Source: Paludibaculum sp. (GTDB lineage Bacteria > Acidobacteriota > Terriglobia > Bryobacterales > Bryobacteraceae). Taken from it: a DNA stretch of 64,000 nucleotides. The stretch lies in the NCBI GenBank assembly GCA_029973955.1, contig JARKQJ010000138.1, forward strand, positions 1 to 64,000. The letters are read 5' to 3'. A model generated the notes under the pieces. The model had not been told where the DNA came from. It worked only from the letters and a program-made list of their open reading frames with translations, and did no database searches. The translations under genes were made by a program, and so were the position numbers. Positions 26,531-35,051 of the stretch are shown one piece after another. The stretch's first letter is position 1, and each line of letters opens with the position of its first letter.

Positions 26531-27049
26531 CTATGCGGCGGCGATGCCCTGGCGGATGTGGACGAGGTGGCGCTCGCCGTGCGCGGCGTAGTATTCGAGG
26601 ATGCGGGTCAGGGTGGTGGGGCCGTTTTCCGTGTGATAGCCGACGCGATCCCAGGCGTCTTCAGGGAGGGCCCGGAAGAAGGCGGCCCAGCGGGCGTGCA
26701 GGCCCGCGAGGATCGCCAGAGAAGGTTCGATGGGACCGGCGCTGGCATCGGGCAGATGGGCCCATGCATCCTGGGAGTAAGCCTTGAGGGTGGGGCCCGC
26801 TTCGGTGTAGATCAGCTTGCAGCGGATGTAGGAGTTCAGGTGGGAATCGGCCAGGTGGTGGATCACCTGACGGGCGGTCCAGCCGCCGGGCCGGTAGGGG
26901 TGGTTGAGTTGTTCCGCAGTGGCGCCTTGAATCGCCTGTTGGACCAGTGCGGGGAGCTGTTCGATTTTGACGATCATCTGCTCTCGGGTCACCTGGACAT
27001 CATAGAGGGCGAAGAGATGCCGGGACAACCGGATGGTGATCTTGGTCAC
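26531..27049 (-). CDS. DinB/YfiT-type metal-dependent S-transferase or hydrolase
   Basis: About 172 residues. YRPGGWTARQVIHHLADSH and the closing AAHGERHLVHI give the three His ligands of the DinB fold, and YSQDAWAHLPDA plus LAILAGLHARWAAFFRAL match the YfiT/BstA branch, whose members transfer bacillithiol or act as hydrolases. Start choice is uncertain: GTG 27049 keeps the N-terminal segment that aligns with YfiT (VTREQMIVKIEQLPALV), TTG 27028 is also possible, and no ribosome binding site settles it. Divergent from the Fe-S protein gene at 27084. Confidence 0.82.
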   Translation of the reverse strand: MTKITIRLSRHLFALYDVQVTREQMIVKIEQLPALVQQAIQGATAEQLNHPYRPGGWTARQVIHHLADSHLNSYIRCKLIYTEAGPTLKAYSQDAWAHLPDASAGPIEPSLAILAGLHARWAAFFRALPEDAWDRVGYHTENGPTTLTRILEYYAAHGERHLVHIRQGIAAA

Positions 27050-27083
27050 AGCCAGGCGGGGCCGGGAACGTGAGAATGGGACT

Positions 27084-28130
27084 ATGACGGCCGCACCTCT
27101 CAAAACGGCAGAGAAGAAGCTCTTCCGGCGGCGCCTGACGGCGGAAGACCGATCCCAGGCGCTGCGGCGAGCGGTGCAACTGGCGTTCGTGGCGCTGAAT
27201 GTTTGGGTGGGCGTGCAGTTCTATCAGTGGGTGCGGCAGTTCGAGGTGGCGGGTAGCGCGGCAACCACGAGACCACCAGGGGTGGAAGGGTGGCTGCCCA
27301 TCGCCGGGATGATGAACACGAAGTACTTCCTGCTGACCGGCGAGGTGCCGCGGGTGCATCCGGCGGCGATGTTCCTGTTCATCGCATTCGTCACGGCGTC
27401 GATACTATTCCGGAAGTCGTTCTGCGGTTGGCTGTGCCCGGTGGGCACGCTGTCTGAGTACCTGTGGAAGCTGGGGCGCGATACTTTCAAGCGCAACTTC
27501 TTCCTGCCGAGGTGGCTGGACATCGGCTTGCGGTCACTGAAGTACATCCTGATGGGGCTGTTTGTGTACGCGGTGGCCTCGATGCCGGCGCGGGCGCTGG
27601 CGCAGTTTTTGGAGTCGCCTTACGGCCTGGTGGCGGACGTGAAGATGCTGAACTTCTTCCGCTACATGGGCACGGGCGCGGCGGTGACGGTGGGGGTGCT
27701 GATGGTCGCGTCCGTGTTCGTGCAGAACTTCTGGTGCCGTTACCTGTGCCCGTATGGGGCGCTGATCGGGCTGGCGTCGATGTTGAGCCCGCTGCGGATC
27801 AAGCGCAATGCGGAGAGCTGCATCGATTGCGCGAAGTGCGCGAAGGCTTGTCCGGCGCGGCTGCCGGTGGATCAACTCGTGCAGATCCGGTCGGCGGAGT
27901 GCCTGGGCTGTCTGGAGTGCGTGGCGGTTTGCCCGGTGGAAGACACGCTGCAAATGACGCTGGTTCCGGCGCGCAAGCCTGTGCCGGCGTGGGCGATAGC
28001 AGCGGGGGTGACGCTGGTCTTCTGCGGCATCACCGGGCTGGCGATGGCCACCGGCCACTGGCAGACGCACGTGCCGGACTGGATGTATCAGGAGCTGATC
28101 CCGCGGGCGCGGGAGTTCTCACACCCCTAA
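27084..28130 (+). CDS. NapH/CcoG-like membrane protein with two 4Fe-4S clusters
   Basis: 348 residues. Membrane helices alternate with FCGWLCPVGTLSE and CRYLCPYGAL, the two CxxxCP motifs of the NapH/NosR/CcoG group, followed by ferredoxin motifs CIDCAKCAKACP and CLGCLECVAVCP. Such proteins pass electrons from quinol to a periplasmic or membrane partner. No partner reductase is near. ATG 27084 is chosen over ATG 27033, which would overlap the divergent DinB start. The stop overlaps the stop of the convergent DUF2461 gene. Confidence 0.88.
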   Translation: MTAAPLKTAEKKLFRRRLTAEDRSQALRRAVQLAFVALNVWVGVQFYQWVRQFEVAGSAATTRPPGVEGWLPIAGMMNTKYFLLTGEVPRVHPAAMFLFIAFVTASILFRKSFCGWLCPVGTLSEYLWKLGRDTFKRNFFLPRWLDIGLRSLKYILMGLFVYAVASMPARALAQFLESPYGLVADVKMLNFFRYMGTGAAVTVGVLMVASVFVQNFWCRYLCPYGALIGLASMLSPLRIKRNAESCIDCAKCAKACPARLPVDQLVQIRSAECLGCLECVAVCPVEDTLQMTLVPARKPVPAWAIAAGVTLVFCGITGLAMATGHWQTHVPDWMYQELIPRAREFSHP

Positions 28131-28846
28131 ATCCAGCCGGTTTCGAGCGGCGCGCGGCGGTTCTTGTCCGCCAGCAGCGGCTCGTTGAAGAACGCGACGA
28201 TGGGCGCCATGAGGCGGAAGCGAAGGGTGATCTCCTTGAAGAGTTCGGGTGTGGTGGCGAGGCCGGCCGGAAGTTCCTTCCAGTAGTACCAGTTCTTGAA
28301 GCGGACCCAATCGAGAGCGGGATGCTCCGCCGGGAAGCCCTTGGGCGGGCGGGTGAGCTTGTCGCCCTGCAGTTCGCCGAGAGCGTCGAGCAGCTTCCTG
28401 TTGCGGACGAGTTTGTTGAAGCGCTCGTGGTGTTCGAGCAGGTGCAGGCGCAGAAGGCGGAGGTTCTCGGGCGTCGGCATGTAGACGCCGCCGGCCAGGC
28501 CGATGTGCTTGTGCGAGACCTCGAAGTAGAAGCCGCCGGCGATGTGCTTGCCCAGGTCGTGGCGGAAGAAGGACGCGCCGAGATGGGTTTTGTAGGGCGT
28601 CTTGTCGTTGCTGAAGCGGGTGTCGCGATAGATGCGGTACATCGCCTTCTGCGGCGTGGTGACGGCTTCCGGGGCGTACTTGAGCATGTCGGCATCCACC
28701 GCCTCCACCAGCGCCTCCATGGGCGCTTTCACCTTGGCGAGGTAGAACTCCTTGTGCTCCTCAAACCACTCGCGGCGATTGTTCGATTCGAGATCGCGGA
28801 AGAACTTCATCGCCTCTTTCGAGAAGCCCGGAAAACTGGCAGCCAT
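28127..28846 (-). CDS. DUF2461 (TIGR02453) family protein
   Basis: 239 residues. FPGFSKEAMKFFRDLESNN at the start, RIYRDTRFSNDKTPYKTH and GFYFEVS are the family's conserved pieces. Cytoplasmic, of unknown molecular function. GGGAGGG lies about 8 bases before the ATG. Divergent from murB with 28 bases between. Confidence 0.9.
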   Translation of the reverse strand: MAASFPGFSKEAMKFFRDLESNNRREWFEEHKEFYLAKVKAPMEALVEAVDADMLKYAPEAVTTPQKAMYRIYRDTRFSNDKTPYKTHLGASFFRHDLGKHIAGGFYFEVSHKHIGLAGGVYMPTPENLRLLRLHLLEHHERFNKLVRNRKLLDALGELQGDKLTRPPKGFPAEHPALDWVRFKNWYYWKELPAGLATTPELFKEITLRFRLMAPIVAFFNEPLLADKNRRAPLETGWI

Positions 28847-28860
28847 CTCACGCCCTCCCC

Positions 28861-28866
28861 TACAAT
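28861..28866 (+). promoter_or_regulatory. -10-like hexamer TACAAT, 8 bases before murB
   Basis: TACAAT ends 8 bases before ATG 28875 with no Shine-Dalgarno between, the same layout as at 6310 and 42546. Confidence 0.45.
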
Positions 28867-28874
28867 TGAGATCA

Positions 28875-29870
28875 ATGCAATCTTTCGATGAAGCGCGGGT
28901 GCGCCTGGAGGCGATCCCGCACCTTCAGGTTACCTGCAATGAGCCGCTGGCGGCGCATGTCCGCTTTGGTTTCGGCGGGCCGGCGCGGCTGTTTGCGGAC
29001 ACGGCAGAGGAGGCTGCATTCCTGGCGGCGCTGGGCGTGGCGCGCGAGTCCGGCCTGGCGTGGCTGGTGATTGGATTGGGGACGAACCTGATCGTTTCGG
29101 ACAAAGGGTTCCCAGGGATCGTGCTGCGCTATCGGGGGGCGGACATTGCGAGGGAGGGGCAGACGGTGCGGGTGGAGGCAGGGGCGGCGCTGCAGTCCCT
29201 GGTGGACTTCACGGTAGCGGAGGCGCTGCAGGGCATTGAGGCGATGACGGGCATCCCGGGCAACGTGGGCGCGGCGGTCTACGGGAACGCGGGCGCCTAT
29301 GGCGCTTCGATTTCCGACCGCATCTCCAGCGTCCGCTTCCACGATGGTCAGGCGGTGCGGGAGACGGACCACGCGGGTTGCCGGTTCCGGTACCGCGATT
29401 CGGTCTTCAAGCAACGGCGGCTGCAGGGAGAGCCGTGGCTGATTCTGTCGGCCGAGCTGACGTTTCCGAATGGCGATGGTGCGGCGATGAAAGAGAAAGC
29501 CGATGCGATTCTGGCCACGCGCAACGCCAAGTTTCCGCCGGAGATGAAGTGCGCCGGCAGCATCTTCAAGAACCTGCTGATGGGCGAGTTGCCGGAGCAG
29601 GCGCGCGCGGCGGTGCCGGAGAGTGTGGTGAAGGGCGGCAAAGTGCCGGCGGCGTGGTTTCTGGAACAGGCCGCGGCCAAGGGTCTTTCGATGGGCGGTA
29701 TCCGCGTGACGGAGCATCACTCGAATACGCTTTACAACTGCGGTGGCGGCACGGCGGCGGAGTTCTGTGCGCTGGTGCGGCTGCTGAAGGGCAGAGTGCT
29801 GGAGCGCTTCGGCCTCGCGCTGTCGGAGGAAGTCCAGTACATTGGATTCGATCCGGACGAACTGCCATGA
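28875..29870 (+). CDS. murB: UDP-N-acetylenolpyruvoylglucosamine reductase
   Basis: 331 residues, the NADPH-dependent second step of muramic acid synthesis for peptidoglycan. FAD-binding segments GLGTNLIVSDKGFPGIVLR and GIPGNVGAAVYGNAGAYG are typical; FRYRDSVFK carries the active-site Tyr/Arg, and GSIFKN (with the Ser in place of Cys of some types) is in the second half; EVQYIGF ends the protein as in type I MurB. ATG 28875 lies at the start of homology. ATGA overlap with the next gene. Confidence 0.95.
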   Translation: MQSFDEARVRLEAIPHLQVTCNEPLAAHVRFGFGGPARLFADTAEEAAFLAALGVARESGLAWLVIGLGTNLIVSDKGFPGIVLRYRGADIAREGQTVRVEAGAALQSLVDFTVAEALQGIEAMTGIPGNVGAAVYGNAGAYGASISDRISSVRFHDGQAVRETDHAGCRFRYRDSVFKQRRLQGEPWLILSAELTFPNGDGAAMKEKADAILATRNAKFPPEMKCAGSIFKNLLMGELPEQARAAVPESVVKGGKVPAAWFLEQAAAKGLSMGGIRVTEHHSNTLYNCGGGTAAEFCALVRLLKGRVLERFGLALSEEVQYIGFDPDELP

Positions 29871-30880
29871 AACATCTCCTTCTGCTGGTCCTGGCCGGGG
29901 TGCTGTGCGGCCAATCTCACAGGAAGCAAGGCGACCCGCTGGCCGCGCTGCCCAAGAACATCGAGATCCTCACGCACTTCGGAGAACGCGCCGACTTTTC
30001 GCCGTCGAATACCGAAGTGGCGTTCATGGCGAAGAGCTTCGGCGACGCCTTCGTGATCGACCTGAAGACGCGAGCCATTCGCTGCCTGACGTGTTCGATT
30101 CCGGGGGCCGCGTTCCTGCGCGTGATGCACCTCTCCAACGGTGATTACATCCTGATCGGGGCGGAGAAGTTCACCGACATCCGCACGTCGCGCAGCCGCG
30201 ACAACGAGCTGTGGTACCTGTCGCGCAAGCCGGGCTCGAAGCCTGTGCGGCTGAACCAGAAGATGAGCGAGGGCGCGGCCCTCTCCAAGAGGTCGATGAA
30301 GATCGCGTTCTCAGAGACCAGCGGACAAAACCCGGAGTTGCCGAAAGGTGCGTCGAATCTGATCGTGGCGGAGGTGGACCTCAGCGCCGCGGCGCCCGCG
30401 CTGAAGAACCGGCAGGTGGTGCTCTCCAGTCCGGATCACCGCTGCACGCTGGAGGCGCAGGACTTCTACGACAACGACGGCAGGATGACCTACACGTGCT
30501 ATGAGCCGAAGGGCCTTTCCTCGGTTTGGACGCTGGATCTGGCGACGAAGAAGACGGTGAACCAGACGGCGCGGATCGGCTCCTACAACGAGGTGGAGGG
30601 GATCTTTCCGGATGGTCAGTACACGTGTGTCGAGTCGGACCGCCAGGGCGTGCTGATGGGCGAGACGAAGCTGTTTCGCGACATCGACATCTGGAAGCTG
30701 AAGCTGGACGGCACGGGGAAGAGTTTCGAGCGGCTGACGCATTTCAACGACTACGAAGGCGGGAAGGCCTCCAATCCGGTGGTCTCCACTGACGGCAGGA
30801 TGATGGCGTTTCAGTTTGCGAGATCGGCCGATGAGGCTGGGGTGGGTTACGGAATTCTGCTGATGCACTTCAGGAAGTGA
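29867..30880 (+). CDS. Secreted beta-propeller protein (TolB/PD40-like)
   Basis: 337 residues with a signal peptide (HLLLLVLAGVLCGQS). Repeats of the PD40/WD40-like type are seen: ILTHFGERADFSPSNTEVAFM, MSEGAALSKRSMKIAFSE, VEGIFPDGQYTCVES and SNPVVSTDGRMMAFQFA. Such propellers are common scaffolds or polymer-binding domains in the periplasm. Coupled to murB by a 4-base overlap, though the functional link is not clear. Confidence 0.75.
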   Translation: MKHLLLLVLAGVLCGQSHRKQGDPLAALPKNIEILTHFGERADFSPSNTEVAFMAKSFGDAFVIDLKTRAIRCLTCSIPGAAFLRVMHLSNGDYILIGAEKFTDIRTSRSRDNELWYLSRKPGSKPVRLNQKMSEGAALSKRSMKIAFSETSGQNPELPKGASNLIVAEVDLSAAAPALKNRQVVLSSPDHRCTLEAQDFYDNDGRMTYTCYEPKGLSSVWTLDLATKKTVNQTARIGSYNEVEGIFPDGQYTCVESDRQGVLMGETKLFRDIDIWKLKLDGTGKSFERLTHFNDYEGGKASNPVVSTDGRMMAFQFARSADEAGVGYGILLMHFRK

Positions 30881-30883
30881 GAG

Positions 30884-31312
30884 ATGGGAGCAACGGTTTC
30901 AGGGCGCAAAGCAATGCTGTTTCTACTGGCGATTGTGGTGGGCGTGGCGGGGTTGTTCGCCGGGCTGGCGATGTGGAACCTCGACAAGATCCGCACGTCG
31001 GTGGCGATCCGCCGCTATGAGAAGCCGGTATTGAAGACCGCCGGCGGGGAGATGGTGATCGTGCCGGCAGGCGAGTACCAGGTGTCGCCGGGGCAGGCTG
31101 CTCCGGCGCTGAAGGCGTTTTACATCGACAGGCGGGCAGCGGTGGCGGGGGCGCCATCGTGCGAGACGCAAGGGAAACGGCCGGCCACGGCGGCAGAGAT
31201 GGCCAAGGCGGCGCGGGGCGCCACGCCGGAAGATGACATGAGCATCTACGGGGTGTTGGGCATGGCGAAGAGCCCGGGCGGCCGCTGCGCGCTGGACGCC
31301 GAGGGGCGATAG
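30884..31312 (+). CDS. Membrane-anchored miniature FGE/SUMF1-like protein
   Basis: 142 residues. One N-terminal helix (AMLFLLAIVVGVAGLFAGLAMW), then GGEMVIVPAGEY, a spacer, and AFYIDR, as at the start of formylglycine-generating-enzyme (SUMF1) domains, followed by KRPATAAEMAKAARGATPED, resembling their RLPTEAEWEYAARG. The usual rest of the domain (NxYGLYDMxGNVWEW and active Cys) is not present. It is probably a degenerate or non-catalytic form. It abuts the convergent M19 gene. Confidence 0.6.
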   Translation: MGATVSGRKAMLFLLAIVVGVAGLFAGLAMWNLDKIRTSVAIRRYEKPVLKTAGGEMVIVPAGEYQVSPGQAAPALKAFYIDRRAAVAGAPSCETQGKRPATAAEMAKAARGATPEDDMSIYGVLGMAKSPGGRCALDAEGR

Positions 31313-32572
31313 TCAGGCCGGAAGGACCGCCTTGGCGACGCGGAGCACGTTGCCGCCCAGGATGTTCTGAATGTCGGCATCGGAGATGCCGCGCTGCACC
31401 ATGCCGACCGTGAACATGGGCCAGTTGATCCAGGCGAGGCTTGGGTGGCCCTGACTGGTGAGCGCGCCGGGCGGCCAGAGGGCTTCGAAGCGTTCGCGTG
31501 ATTTCGGCCGCGGGCCGGCGAGTTTCCACTGGGCATTGGCGGTGGAGGGGATGTAGGCGAGATCCGTGCCGATGGCGACGTGATCGGCGCCGAACTTCTT
31601 CACGAGGTACTCGATGTTGTCGAGCATGGCGTTGAGATCGCCGCTGCGCGCGAGGAACGAGGCCACGCTGTAGACGCCGACATAGCCGCCGGTGTCCGCA
31701 ATGGCGCGGATCACCTCATCGGGCTTGGCGCGGATATGGCGCCGCATCTCCATGGCCGCGGAGTGGCTGGCGACGATCGGTTTGGTGGAAGCCCTGGCGG
31801 CTTCCAGGCTGGTGCGCCAGCCGGAGTGGGCGACGTCAACGATGAGGCCGACGCGGTTCATCTCGGCGATGGCGGCGCGGCCGAGTTCGCTTAGGCCCGC
31901 GTTGGCGGGCTCCGCACAGCCGTCGCCCAGGGCATTGCGGCGGTTGTAGGTCAGGTGCATCATGCGGATGCCGAGCTGGTAGAAGAGCCGCACATAGGCG
32001 AGTTCGTCGGCGGTGGAGTTCCACTCCTGGGCCAGCGGTACGCCGTTGCCGGTGAGATAGAGCCAGTGGCGGCCCTCGCGCCTGGCCGCTTCGATGTCCG
32101 CGGGAGACGCCGCGCGCGAGACGAAGCCGCGCAGCTTGTCGGTGAGGTAAGTGAAGTGGGCGAGCCGCTTCAGCAGGCGCAGCGGGCTGCTGCCTTCTTC
32201 GCCGGCGTTCTGGAAGACGCAGGTGACGCCGGAAGCCTGCCAGGCCTGCCGGTATTCGGGTTGCTGGGCGGGGTCGTCCGCCACGCGCATCAGCAGCATC
32301 TCGGTATTGAGGTCGTCGAGTTCCAGGGCGCTGGCGCCGGCTTCGGTGGCGCGCTTCATGGCTGCACCGTCGATGGCGGAGCGTGGAGAGAAGCCGTAGG
32401 ACTCGATGACAAGCGAAGAGGCGTGCAGTTCCAGACCGTGCTGCAGAGTCTTCTCGCTGGGCTGGAGCACGGCCAGGGCGGCGTCGCGGGCGGCCTTGAA
32501 ATTCGGATTGGCGTCGGCGGCGCTGGCCAGAAGCCCGGCCGCGCCGCCCAGGAAGTGGCGCCTTTGCATCAT
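31313..32572 (-). CDS. Membrane dipeptidase-like protein (peptidase M19), Tat-exported
   Basis: 419 residues. MMQRRHFLGGAAGLLAS is a Tat signal. VDVAHSGWR, IVASHSAAM and YVGVYSVASFL with DHVAIGTDLAYIP match the M19 family. The usual first zinc pair HxD is replaced by LHASSLVIESYGF, as I have in mind for a branch of environmental M19 proteins. ATGA overlap with the upstream esterase gene; GGAG lies 7 bases before ATG 32572. Last gene of the minus-strand catabolic cluster. Confidence 0.82.
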   Translation of the reverse strand: MMQRRHFLGGAAGLLASAADANPNFKAARDAALAVLQPSEKTLQHGLELHASSLVIESYGFSPRSAIDGAAMKRATEAGASALELDDLNTEMLLMRVADDPAQQPEYRQAWQASGVTCVFQNAGEEGSSPLRLLKRLAHFTYLTDKLRGFVSRAASPADIEAARREGRHWLYLTGNGVPLAQEWNSTADELAYVRLFYQLGIRMMHLTYNRRNALGDGCAEPANAGLSELGRAAIAEMNRVGLIVDVAHSGWRTSLEAARASTKPIVASHSAAMEMRRHIRAKPDEVIRAIADTGGYVGVYSVASFLARSGDLNAMLDNIEYLVKKFGADHVAIGTDLAYIPSTANAQWKLAGPRPKSRERFEALWPPGALTSQGHPSLAWINWPMFTVGMVQRGISDADIQNILGGNVLRVAKAVLPA

Positions 32573-33669
32573 TGCTGGTCTCCTTTGAGAAAGCGGTCGA
32601 ACCACGCGGCCATGCGCTGCTTCATGTCGTCGGTGTAGACGTGGCCGGTTTCCGGATAGACGATGCTGCGGAAGCGTTCCGGTGTGCCGTGCAGCTGATA
32701 GAGGCGCGTGAGGATGTCGTCGAGCTTCTTCATCCCTTCAGGTGGAGAGCCGGCGTCGCGATCGCCGGTCAGGGCGAGAAAAGGCCGCGGCGCGAGCAGC
32801 GCCATGACGCCTTCGCTATCGAAGTGCTTCAGCAGGCCGGGCACGAAGTAGTAGATGCCATGGGCGCGGAGTTCGCGGATGGCGATGAGGTCTTCATAGC
32901 GCGTGAAGCAGGCGACGCCGACCACGGCGCGGATGCGGTCATCGATGGCGGCCAGCCACCAGGCGCGCGTACTGCCCATGCTCATACCTTGCGCGCCGAT
33001 GCGGGTGGGGTCCACTTCGGGCCGCGACACCAGGTAGTCGAGCGCGATCTGCTCGTCGCGCAGCATCATGCCCCAGAGGGTCCGGCCGAGCCAGAGGTTG
33101 AGCTTGAAGAGCGACATCTCCTGGTCGGAGCCGCGCTCCATGCGTTCCAGGTTGCCTGCCGGGCCGTGGCCCTTGCGTTCGCCATTGAAGTAGTTGTCGA
33201 TGCCGATGACGACGTAGCCGCGGCGGGCGAGGAGTTCGGCCACGTCCTGCGAAGTGGGCTGGTAGCCGAACATATTCTCCTTGCTGCTGCTGTGGCCGTG
33301 CATGGTGAGAATGGCGGGGTGGCGCGCCTGGCCGTCTTCGGGGATGGCGATGTAACCGGAGACTTCGGAGTCCACGCCGTTGTGGAAGGCGAACTTCTCG
33401 ATGCGCCAGCCGTTGCGGCGGTCGATGTTCACGACGCGGACTTTGGAGGGAGAGGGGCGGGGCGGGAGTTCACCGAGAGAGGAGACGACGATGCGCTTGA
33501 CTTCGGCGCGCTGCTTCCTCCAGGCGGAGAGTGAGGCGGGAATCGTGAGATGGCCGACGGGGAGGCGATGGAAGCCCTCGGGGACGCCCTCCCAGGGGAC
33601 TTGGAGAGGGGCGGGCGGCGTTTGGGCAAACGCCGCCGCGGTCACCATAAACAGGAGAGCGAGGCGCAT
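32569..33669 (-). CDS. Secreted alpha/beta hydrolase (acetyl-esterase-like)
   Basis: 366 residues with signal peptide (LALLFMVTAAAFAQ). Nucleophile elbow GMSMGST, acid in LTGDRDAG and histidine in ETGHVYTDD complete the triad. HPAILTMHGHSSSKEN is the oxyanion segment. It resembles acetyl-xylan-esterase or dienelactone-hydrolase-like enzymes that work beside carbohydrate degradation. Its ATG lies inside an inverted repeat (33666-33695). Overlaps the M19 gene. Confidence 0.85.
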   Translation of the reverse strand: MRLALLFMVTAAAFAQTPPAPLQVPWEGVPEGFHRLPVGHLTIPASLSAWRKQRAEVKRIVVSSLGELPPRPSPSKVRVVNIDRRNGWRIEKFAFHNGVDSEVSGYIAIPEDGQARHPAILTMHGHSSSKENMFGYQPTSQDVAELLARRGYVVIGIDNYFNGERKGHGPAGNLERMERGSDQEMSLFKLNLWLGRTLWGMMLRDEQIALDYLVSRPEVDPTRIGAQGMSMGSTRAWWLAAIDDRIRAVVGVACFTRYEDLIAIRELRAHGIYYFVPGLLKHFDSEGVMALLAPRPFLALTGDRDAGSPPEGMKKLDDILTRLYQLHGTPERFRSIVYPETGHVYTDDMKQRMAAWFDRFLKGDQQ

Positions 33670-33695
33670 GGGACAAGCTTACGCCTGTCCCATGC
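33666..33695 (-). promoter_or_regulatory. Inverted repeat covering the start codon of the esterase gene
   Basis: GCATGGGACA (33666-33675) and TGTCCCATGC (33686-33695) make a perfect 10-bp stem with a 10-base loop. On the minus-strand mRNA the ATG of the esterase gene (33669-33667) is in the 3' arm. The hairpin lies 3 bases after the stop of the GH88 gene. Confidence 0.6.
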
Positions 33696-33698
33696 CTC

Positions 33699-35051
33699 TT
33701 AGCTCCAGAACGTGAGGTAGGGCTTGCCTTCGGCCACTCGGAGGACATAGAGCGCGGCCTCGCGGGCGTGGTAGTCGCCCCACATGGAGGATTCGCCGCG
33801 CGGCACGCCGTCGCCGTCGGGCATACGGTCCCAGCCGTTGGGGCGGTGGTAGACGGAGTGGAGGATGAGGCCCTGGTGGTTGGGGTCAGTGCTGAGATAG
33901 GGCTCGGCGAAGAGGCTATCGCAGACGGTGAGACCGGCCTGCCAGTAGGTGCTGTTCTTGAGGTAGCGGCCGAGGCGAAGCAGGCCCTGAGCGCCGATGG
34001 CGGCGGCGGAGCTGTCGATGGGCTCGTGTGGATTGAAGGGATCGGAGACGCGGTCGCGCCAGCCCTCGATGCGAACCAGGCCGGGCGCGCCGGTGTCCCA
34101 ATAGGGGATGCCGTCGAGGGCGGTGTTGGCGATGTAGAAGTCGCAGGTGGCTTCGGCGGCCTTGCGCATGATGGCGGTGAGAGCGGCCTTGCCGCCGAAG
34201 GGTTCGAGGTCGGCGTCCGGGATGGTGTCGAGGTACTCCAGTTCTTCGGCGAAGCCGAGCATGGCCCATGCGAGGCCGCGGGTCCAGGTGGAGAAGGGCG
34301 CGTAGCCCTGCTGCGAGTTCGGGCAGCGGTAGTTGCCGTCGTTGGTGTTGAAGACGCTCTCGTGGGCGGTGCGGCCGCGCACGTCGTAGTGATCGCGGCC
34401 TTCGCCGTAGTAGACGGAGTACTTGGCCGTGGCGCGGGCGTGATCGGCCAGGCGGCCGAGCAGCGAGATCTTCTTGTCGTTCTCGCCCATGAGGGGATGG
34501 CCGAGGCGGTGGGAGACGGCCAGGGCGCGCAGGCTGCGGATGGTGTCGACGAAGAGGGAGTGCGGTCCGTTGAAAGAGTAGATGTAGCCGCCGCCTTCGG
34601 CCGTGCGGGACCAGCGGGCGGCCTGCACGGCGCCGGAGACCTTGAGCGCGAGTTCGTAGAAGTTGCGTTCCCAGGTGTTGGCGTCGATGCGGCCTTCGTG
34701 CATGAGGCGCAGCAGGTTGCCGTAGGTGCTGACGTTGTTGAAGCCGTGGTCGTGGACGCCGGTGTGGGAGACGTGCGGCGCCATGATGTCCACGGTGTGC
34801 TGGCGGCCGGCTTCGAGATACTTCTTCTCGCCAGTGGCGTCGAACTGGAGAATCTCGGCGCCGAACTGGAAGCCTTGGGTCCATTCCGTCCAGCCGCGGC
34901 TGGTGTACTTGCCGGCGACGGTGAAGACCGGCGAGCCCTGCGCGGGGTTCCAGGACTTCTCGAGAGACTGGATCTTGACGGCGGAGGCTTCAAACACGCG
35001 CTGGGCTTTCTGTTTCAAACCTTCGGCGGTGAGAGTGGTGTTGATTTTCAT
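33699..35051 (-). CDS. Glycoside hydrolase family 88/105-like unsaturated uronyl hydrolase
   Basis: 450 residues. GPHSLFVDTIRSLRAL, STWTRGLAWAMLGFAEEL and SMWGDYHAREAALYVLR fit the (alpha/alpha)6 barrel of GH88 unsaturated glucuronyl hydrolases, which cut 4,5-unsaturated uronic acids off oligosaccharides left by polysaccharide lyases. No signal peptide is seen, so it is likely cytoplasmic. ATGA overlap with the Gfo/Idh gene. Catalytic Asp residues are likely those in FVDTI and PDGDG areas, but I cannot align them by eye. Confidence 0.85.
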   Translation of the reverse strand: MKINTTLTAEGLKQKAQRVFEASAVKIQSLEKSWNPAQGSPVFTVAGKYTSRGWTEWTQGFQFGAEILQFDATGEKKYLEAGRQHTVDIMAPHVSHTGVHDHGFNNVSTYGNLLRLMHEGRIDANTWERNFYELALKVSGAVQAARWSRTAEGGGYIYSFNGPHSLFVDTIRSLRALAVSHRLGHPLMGENDKKISLLGRLADHARATAKYSVYYGEGRDHYDVRGRTAHESVFNTNDGNYRCPNSQQGYAPFSTWTRGLAWAMLGFAEELEYLDTIPDADLEPFGGKAALTAIMRKAAEATCDFYIANTALDGIPYWDTGAPGLVRIEGWRDRVSDPFNPHEPIDSSAAAIGAQGLLRLGRYLKNSTYWQAGLTVCDSLFAEPYLSTDPNHQGLILHSVYHRPNGWDRMPDGDGVPRGESSMWGDYHAREAALYVLRVAEGKPYLTFWS

